Made by a program: the position numbers and the translations under genes. This document shows, one piece after another, positions 59,314 through 64,000 of a stretch of DNA of 64,000 bases. The stretch's first letter is position 1, and each line of letters starts with the position of its first letter. This DNA is from Diplosphaera chodatii (lineage: Eukaryota > Chlorophyta > Trebouxiophyceae > Prasiolales > Stichococcaceae): NCBI GenBank assembly GCA_032358165.1, contig JAALGY010000042.1:620001-684000 (forward strand), in the 5' to 3' direction. The notes under the pieces were generated by a model. That model was not told the origin of the DNA. It ran no database searches and was given only the letters and a program-made list of their open reading frames with translations.

Positions 59314-59339
59314 GAGCAAATGTGCCTAATGAGGCGTCA
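59314..59339 (+). repeat. Dispersed direct repeat, copy 2
   Basis: Near-identical to 58430-58454, and followed within 20 bases by a telomere-like motif. Confidence 0.7.
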
Positions 59340-59494
59340 CAGGCAGCGCGCAGGTACTTAGGGTTTAGAATGAATGAAGGCGATTACATCCCATACACTT
59401 AGGGTTTAGTCGCCAGTTATTGCCAGAACGGCTGAAAAGAAACACTCAAAGACAATATTCGTCACGTGATCACATTGTTGCGTTGAGCGACTTT

Positions 59495-59617
59495 GCGACT
59501 TTGAGCGAGTGGTCTAAGCTGGCAGACTCAAGCGGCTTCTATGTAGCTTCCATGTGTTACATGGGCGGGTGTTCTGCTCTCCGTATGGAGGCGTGGGTTC
59601 GAACCCCACAGGTCGCA
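59495..59617 (+). tRNA. tRNA-Leu (anticodon CAA) with intron
   Basis: The cloverleaf folds by hand. Acceptor GCGACTT (59495-59501) pairs with AGGTCGC (59610-59616), with discriminator A at 59617. The D arm is AGC/GCT around GAGTGGTCTAA. The anticodon stem is GCAGA (59522-59526) with TCTGC (59573-59577), and anticodon CAA lies at 59529-59531. A 39-base intron (59533-59571) follows position 37. A long variable arm (CTCC/GGAG, about 59579-59590) marks a class II tRNA. The T arm is GTGGG-TTCGAAC-CCCAC (59593-59609), giving a perfect B box. A pol III T-run terminator follows at about 59624. Intron-bearing tRNA-Leu(CAA) is known from plants. Confidence 0.9.
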
Positions 59618-60063
59618 ATTGGATTTTTGGCCACTTTTTGCTGTCATTTTTGCTTTTTGCCACTCCTTTTTGCCTTGGTGGGGTCAATGTTTGCAGTTTC
59701 AATGTGTTGAACAGGTCCTGAACGTTGTTGCAAGCCTCTGCGTCAGGTGCCTGTACGGGCGGTACGGTCATACCATGACTACAGGGCCGGGCCCTCACAA
59801 TACTAGACTGGTGCAAGCGCTGGACGTGCCCCACCAGCTGCCATGTTGCATTAGCAAGCCTGACAACACACATCTGCAAGCCTCCAACACTGCAGCAACA
59901 ACCGGCGTTCAGCGTTGCACTGTCCTGCCCTGGAGGCAATGCCGCCGCATTGACACCCTGAGACCGCCTCGCCGCGGCAGTTGTGTGGGGATACAGAATT
60001 GCACGTCAACCACGGCTGGCTTTAGGCAGATCCAGCGTACCTTGATGCTGCCGCCACGGCAGC
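59618..60063. other. Intergenic region after the tRNA
   Basis: T-rich at its start (pol III terminator and further T-runs), then about 400 bases without a recognisable gene up to the NFKBIL1-like start. Apparent ORFs overlapping the tRNA are shadows of it. Confidence 0.4.
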
Positions 60064-62590
60064 ATGTCGCCCAAGCCGCCCAAGAAGCACAGCAAGAAGC
60101 GCAAGCGGCACCGCAGCCCCGATGGCGCCGCCACGGCGCTGAAGCTGCTGGAGGCGGCTGCGCTGGGCAAGGCGCGGCGCGTGCGGAAGTTGCTGGACAG
60201 GAAGCCTCGCCCCAACCTGAACGTCTTCGATGCGGAGGGCCTGACGTCGCTGCACCATGCGAGCCGCAATGGGCACCTCGAAACCGCGCAGATGCTGCTG
60301 AGGTCAGTCTTTCCTGATCTGTCGCTGCAGAGGCGCGCAAAAGGACGCATCACTGGCGGTCATCACAGTCACGTTGCTCTGCCTGCTTGACGGGCCCCAC
60401 TGTCAAGATGGCGTCCGGCGGTTCCGTGAAGTGGTATGTGCTGATGCACAGCCTGCACATGGATGCATGCCACCTGCAGGCGGGGCGCCGACATCGATGC
60501 GGAGGACCTGGCGGGCAACTCACCGGCGCACCTGGCGGCGGCGCAGGGCCACCTGGCGCTGCTGTCGGCCCTCCTGCAGGTGCAGCGCAGCCTCTGAGCA
60601 CATCCGCTGCGCACATGCTGACAGCGCTGTGCAGTCACAATCTGTGATCCTGCCTGTCACAGCTGGCTTGCAAAGGACAAGCTATGGCGCGACACTGCAG
60701 CATGCGGTGCTGACTGCTGGTCAAATGCGGTGCGCAGGCGGATCCGGCGCCCAGGATCGACCGCCGCAACGCTGCCGGTGTGACGGTGCGCAGCCTCACG
60801 GCCGCCATGATGAGCCGCGAAGACGTGGACGACTGGTGAGGCTGCGGCTGGTTGCCACCCATACAAGGCTTCAGCTGGGTGTCTGATGCCCCATGAATTG
60901 CTCATGGTCTCGCTGGATCCCGCGGACACATGTTTAGTGATGACTTTGCTGGGACAGACTTGCGCGCCTGGGAGACTTAGCCTTCAGCAGCTGTTGGCTG
61001 TGTCACAGGCAGTCGGGCCGGCCGCAGCAGCCCAGCAGCCCCGAGCTGGAGCCGTCATCGGAGGAGGAGGAGGAGGCCCCCGAGGTCACCTGGCGCAGGC
61101 GCCTGGCCGCGGAGGCGGCCATGGACGGCCGCGAGCCCACCTTTGCAGCAGGTACACGGAGACTGCAAGCAGCCTGTCATGTGCATCGAGCTGCCATTGG
61201 TGCAGCTGTTGGCGCACAGGCTGGTGATCAAGGTGTGCCTGGCTCAGCACATGGTGCCAGCCCGAGCAGTGCCCAACACGTTGGGGCTGCTGTCTCACAG
61301 GCGGGTGGGGCAACCCGGGGTGGACGGACGACATGGAGGCGGATGATCCGGGGGTGCCGTGGGGCGGCGCGGGGGAGAGCGAGGACGCCTTCGCGGCGCG
61401 TATCTGGGCGGAGATGGAGCGCAAGAAACGCGCCGGCGCCGACGCCGCCGCAGCGTGCGTGCCCGCATGATGCCTACTTACTGCCAGATGGCATGAGGCT
61501 GCTGGCTCCTGGAGCATGGCTGCTGTCAGTCGTGCCTGGCCACATCTTGCTGCTGGGACGACAGCGTCCTGCACCCAGAGGTGCAATCCCTGTACAGCCT
61601 GAAGGTTGGCATCTGCATCCGCTGTGGCTGCAGGGCGTACAACAGGGAGCGGGAGGCGGCGGCGGAGCGGCGGCGCGCGGCGGAGGCGGACGCGTATGCC
61701 CGCTCGCGCAAGATTCTGGAGGAGGAGCTCGCCCGGGACCGCGCATGGCGCGACGCCGTCAAGCAGGTCAACAGACAACTTTGATGTTCTGCTCAGTGCT
61801 CTCATGTGTGCATGTGCATCTATGTGCGCCAACAGCAGCGAGTGCTCTACGCTGTTGGCTGCATCGGAGTCTCTGGCAGTGGTTCCGGCTCCATGTGAGT
61901 GTTGCTGTGAGAGAACCCTCCTCTTAGCAGTGCGCTGCTTGGCAACAGGCTGTGCATAGCACGAAAGCACCACTGATATCGTCGTTTCGGCATCTGGTGC
62001 AGGGCGATGTTGGGGTGCGGCGCGCACGGTATGAAGCGCGCTGGCATGCCTTCTCCGCTAAGGATGCGGCTGCGGCGGCGGCTGAGGTGGCATACGGCCA
62101 GGTGCCCTGCTAGTCTGCAGCATGACCACCCTGCCGATGCGCTCAGGATGGAGGCAGCCGTAATAATGCATAGTGGGGCATCTCAGTGCCAGGGACTGAG
62201 GGGCTGGTGGCTGCTGGGTAGGTACCCTGGATTGTGGACGCCGAGACTGGCGACATCCAGCCCATCGTCTTTTACGGCGTGTCAGGTAGTTGTGACGCAC
62301 CTCCTCCACCAAGATATTGCCTCTGGCTGACTTCCGCTATGTTGTCACCTAAACTGATGCACCTGGGCAGCGACTGTGCTATGCACCTACCTGTCAGATG
62401 CACAATGCAGTCCTCGCATCTCGCAGGCAAGGAGGAGCGGCGGAAGCGCCTGCGGCTGGAGCTCATGCGATGGCATCCCGACAAGTTTGAGGCACGCTTT
62501 GGGAGGCGGCTCAAGTCGGCAGACCGCTCCAGGATCCTGGACCGTGTCAAGGGCATGTCACAGGCCCTCAACGCACTGGCGGCAGACTGA
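60064..62590 (+). CDS. NFKBIL1-like ankyrin-repeat protein
   Basis: NFKBIL1 (IkappaB-like) proteins are nuclear ankyrin proteins linked in animals to mRNA processing. Exon 1 (60064-60302) has a basic N terminus (PPKKHSKKRKRHRS, a likely nuclear localisation signal) and one ankyrin repeat, NVFDAEGLTSLHHASRNGHL. Exon 2 (about 60485-60575) carries the second, DIDAEDLAGNSPAHLAAAQG. Later exons hold an acidic stretch (SSEEEEEAPEVTWRRRLAAE, about 61050-61140), FAARIWAEMERKKRAGADAA (about 61390-61455), a charged helix RKILEEELARDRAWRDAVKQ (about 61640-61770), and YEARWHAFSA (about 62030-62060). The last exon (about 62429-62590) is ERRKRLRLELMRWHPDKFEA to the stop, matching the family C-terminal RWHPDKF block. 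The ATG at 60064 is the first in frame. Confidence 0.82.
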
Positions 62591-62885
62591 AGGGTCGCAT
62601 GCAGTTTTATCTGGGCAATCCCTGCACTGTACGCTCAGAGACCAGGACGATTTTCGAATCAAGGGGTCTGGTGTAGAGCACGTAGAGTTCAAAACGTTCA
62701 GCCCCTCATTGTCAGTGCACACATCTCCACAGATGCCCCTGGTGGCCGAGGCTGATACTGTTTGCCCGCCCTGGCTGCACGCTGGCCATGCCTCAGTGCA
62801 TGTTGGTCGTTGGGCCAACCCCTCGTGCACACCGGGGTGCTGCCGGCAGCTGTGCTTGTGCTCGGCTGGGCTGCACACGCGCTCG
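62591..62885. other. Short convergent intergenic region
   Basis: Under 300 bases lie between the NFKBIL1-like stop (+) and the DUF3007 stop (-). No gene is visible. Confidence 0.4.
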
Positions 62886-63984
62886 TCACTCGTCGGCGCG
62901 ACGCTGCGCCTCCTGCAGCAGCTGCTTCTTGCGCTCTGCCCGCTCTGCCGACTCCTCCTCCACCTGTTCATGGCATTCGAGAAGCGTTGGACGGTGCTTG
63001 GGGTCGATTGGCTTGGCGCAACAATTGTGCCAGATCATCAAGTCTCTCCTAGTGCACATGTTGATCAACTGATGCAAGGCAGCTGATGTTTTCAGCACCT
63101 CGGCCAGGAGGCGCTCCAGCTCCTCCGCCGGCATCTCGGCCAGGCGCTTGGCCATGACGGCCTCCTCGTAGTCCTCCAGCTGCTTGACGTACGTCATGTC
63201 CTGCAGTCGCATTGCCGTGACCCAGTTGCGACGGTAGCAAAAGCTAGCTGCAATCTTGTTGCAGACTACAAGATGTGAACAACGTGGCTTTTGGTGCTTA
63301 CAGCCCCCAGGTTTTGTTCTGAGCACCTTGTTGGCAACGCGGAAGATGTAGGTGGAGATGTAGCCGATGCAGATGCCAAAGAAGACGATGAGCTGCACTG
63401 CATTGCCCGCCTGCCCTGCCTCCACGCCTGCTGCCTGCACAACATAGCTAGAGGCTCCATGCCATGCCACCCGCAGGGTCCCAAGTGGCTCAGCGCCTGC
63501 TGACTGTGCATCCAGGCTGTGATGGATCTGAGGGTTGCACGCCTGTGGGCGCCGGCCAACAAAAGGGTGAGGTGGCAACAGCAGTACCTGGAGCCCGTAG
63601 TACAGAGCGAAGCCAAAGCCGATGAGGCCAGCGCCAATGAGGATGATGTCCTTGCGGGAGTACCCAAACTCGGTGTTCTTCTGCAGGGGGGCAGCAGCTG
63701 TGTGAGCACAGAGCGTGCTTGTGCTCTTGGCATGCAACGAACTTGCTGCTGATTGTCTGGACCTAATTGCTCGCTGCTGTTCGTTGGGTGTGCTGACAGG
63801 GTTGTCAGCTAGGCACGATGGCAACATGCCGCACTTGCATAGGCTTCTCATCTCCTGCGGCTGCCCGAACGCAGACTGCGCCACGCCGACTGTGCTGCCT
63901 CTGAGCTGTGCAGCCGTGCTGTCCGCTTCTTCTGCCCAGGAGTGACAGTGCTGTGCCTGCTGCGGAGCAGGTACAGCGTGTCAT
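62886..63984 (-). CDS. DUF3007 thylakoid protein, DAC-like (cytochrome b6f accumulation factor)
   Basis: Land-plant DAC (a DUF3007 protein) is a thylakoid factor needed for cytochrome b6f accumulation. Five exons splice with all junctions in phase 0: 63984-63835, 63680-63588, 63434-63327, 63200-63099 and 62963-62886, giving 176 residues. Residues 1-45 form a transit peptide ending near VCVRAAAG. The mature part gives KNTEFGYSRKDIILIGAGLI then FGFALYYGLQ (first membrane span), AVQLIVFFGICIGYISTYIF then RVANK (second span), and DMTYVKQLEDYEEAVMAKRL then AEMPAEELERLLAE (DUF3007 signature), followed by a charged tail ending RRADE. It has the short length and two-span layout of the family. The ATG at 63984 is the best start within the window, though the edge at 64000 prevents ruling out one further upstream. 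Confidence 0.88.
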
Positions 63985-64000
63985 TGCCGCGGCATGCACA

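Larger units (their letters stand above)
58340..59409. repeat. Interstitial telomere-like (TTTAGGG) motifs, four sites
   Basis: Plant-type telomere units of about 1.5 repeats occur at 58341-58350, 59018-59029, 59358-59368 and 59399-59409, all in the TTTAGGG orientation on the plus strand. The last two are 30 bases apart and bracket a GATTACATCCCATACAC element; the second is followed by a near copy of the same element (59044-59060). Confidence 0.8.
57801..59494. other. Gene-poor stretch with telomere-like motifs and short repeats
   Basis: No credible exon is seen in 1.7 kb. It contains four TTAGGGTTTA-type motifs, a duplicated 25-base sequence, a duplicated (G/T)TTACATCCCATA(T/C)AC element, and a cluster of CGTATGCAC inverted repeats. 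It looks like old transposon or subtelomere-derived debris. Confidence 0.55.

Noticed and set aside
59514..59939. 141-residue minus-strand ORF containing PVGFEPTPPYGEQ
   Set aside because: This is the familiar false protein made by translating a tRNA on the opposite strand.
1..64000. CRISPR arrays, bacterial insertion sequences, viral genes
   Set aside because: No regularly spaced repeats, transposase motifs or viral hallmark proteins were seen.

Overview
This is nuclear DNA from a green alga, most likely a trebouxiophyte or chlorophyte. Coding exons are GC-rich, with heavy GCN, CAG and GGC codon use. Most genes are cut by short introns (roughly 80-300 bases) whose donors usually read GTGCG or GTGAG and whose acceptors usually read TGCAG. 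Several products are plant-type: a TIC20-like plastid import subunit, a DUF3007 protein related to the DAC cytochrome b6f assembly factor, a DUF1995 protein and a plant-like IRE1. Plant-type TTTAGGG telomere-like motifs also occur. There is no sign of bacterial operons, insertion sequences or CRISPR arrays. All gene models were spliced by eye from conserved protein segments, so exon edges are firm only where exact positions and phases are given.

Left third (1-21.5 kb): a TROVE/Ro60 RNA-binding protein (minus strand, running off the left edge); a large unrecognised minus-strand gene or pair of genes (4.7-9.9 kb); the APC/C TPR subunit APC6/CDC16 (+); a TMEM53/DUF829 protein (+); a DUF1995-like plastid protein (-); and the complex I subunit NDUFA12 (+).

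Middle (22-41.4 kb): a very long WD40 protein of the Rabconnectin-3/DMXL/Rav1 family (V-ATPase assembly, -), with an unusual tandem LDMSAFG motif array; a TIC20-like protein (+); a small thioredoxin-fold protein lacking the CxxC active site (-); and a TLC-domain membrane protein (+).

Right third (41.7-64 kb): IRE1, the unfolded-protein-response sensor (-), which appears to be spliced in frame to a C-terminal low-complexity region with two CCCH zinc fingers; a TKL/Raf-like kinase (+); an F-box/LRR-like protein (+); a gene-poor 1.7 kb stretch with telomere-like motifs, short repeats and palindromes; an intron-bearing tRNA-Leu(CAA); an NFKBIL1-like ankyrin protein (+); and the DUF3007/DAC homologue (-).

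The most interesting features are the IRE1-CCCH architecture, the cysteine-less thioredoxin, the DMXL repeat array, the Ro60 homologue with insertions in its TROVE domain, and the unrecognised 5 kb locus.
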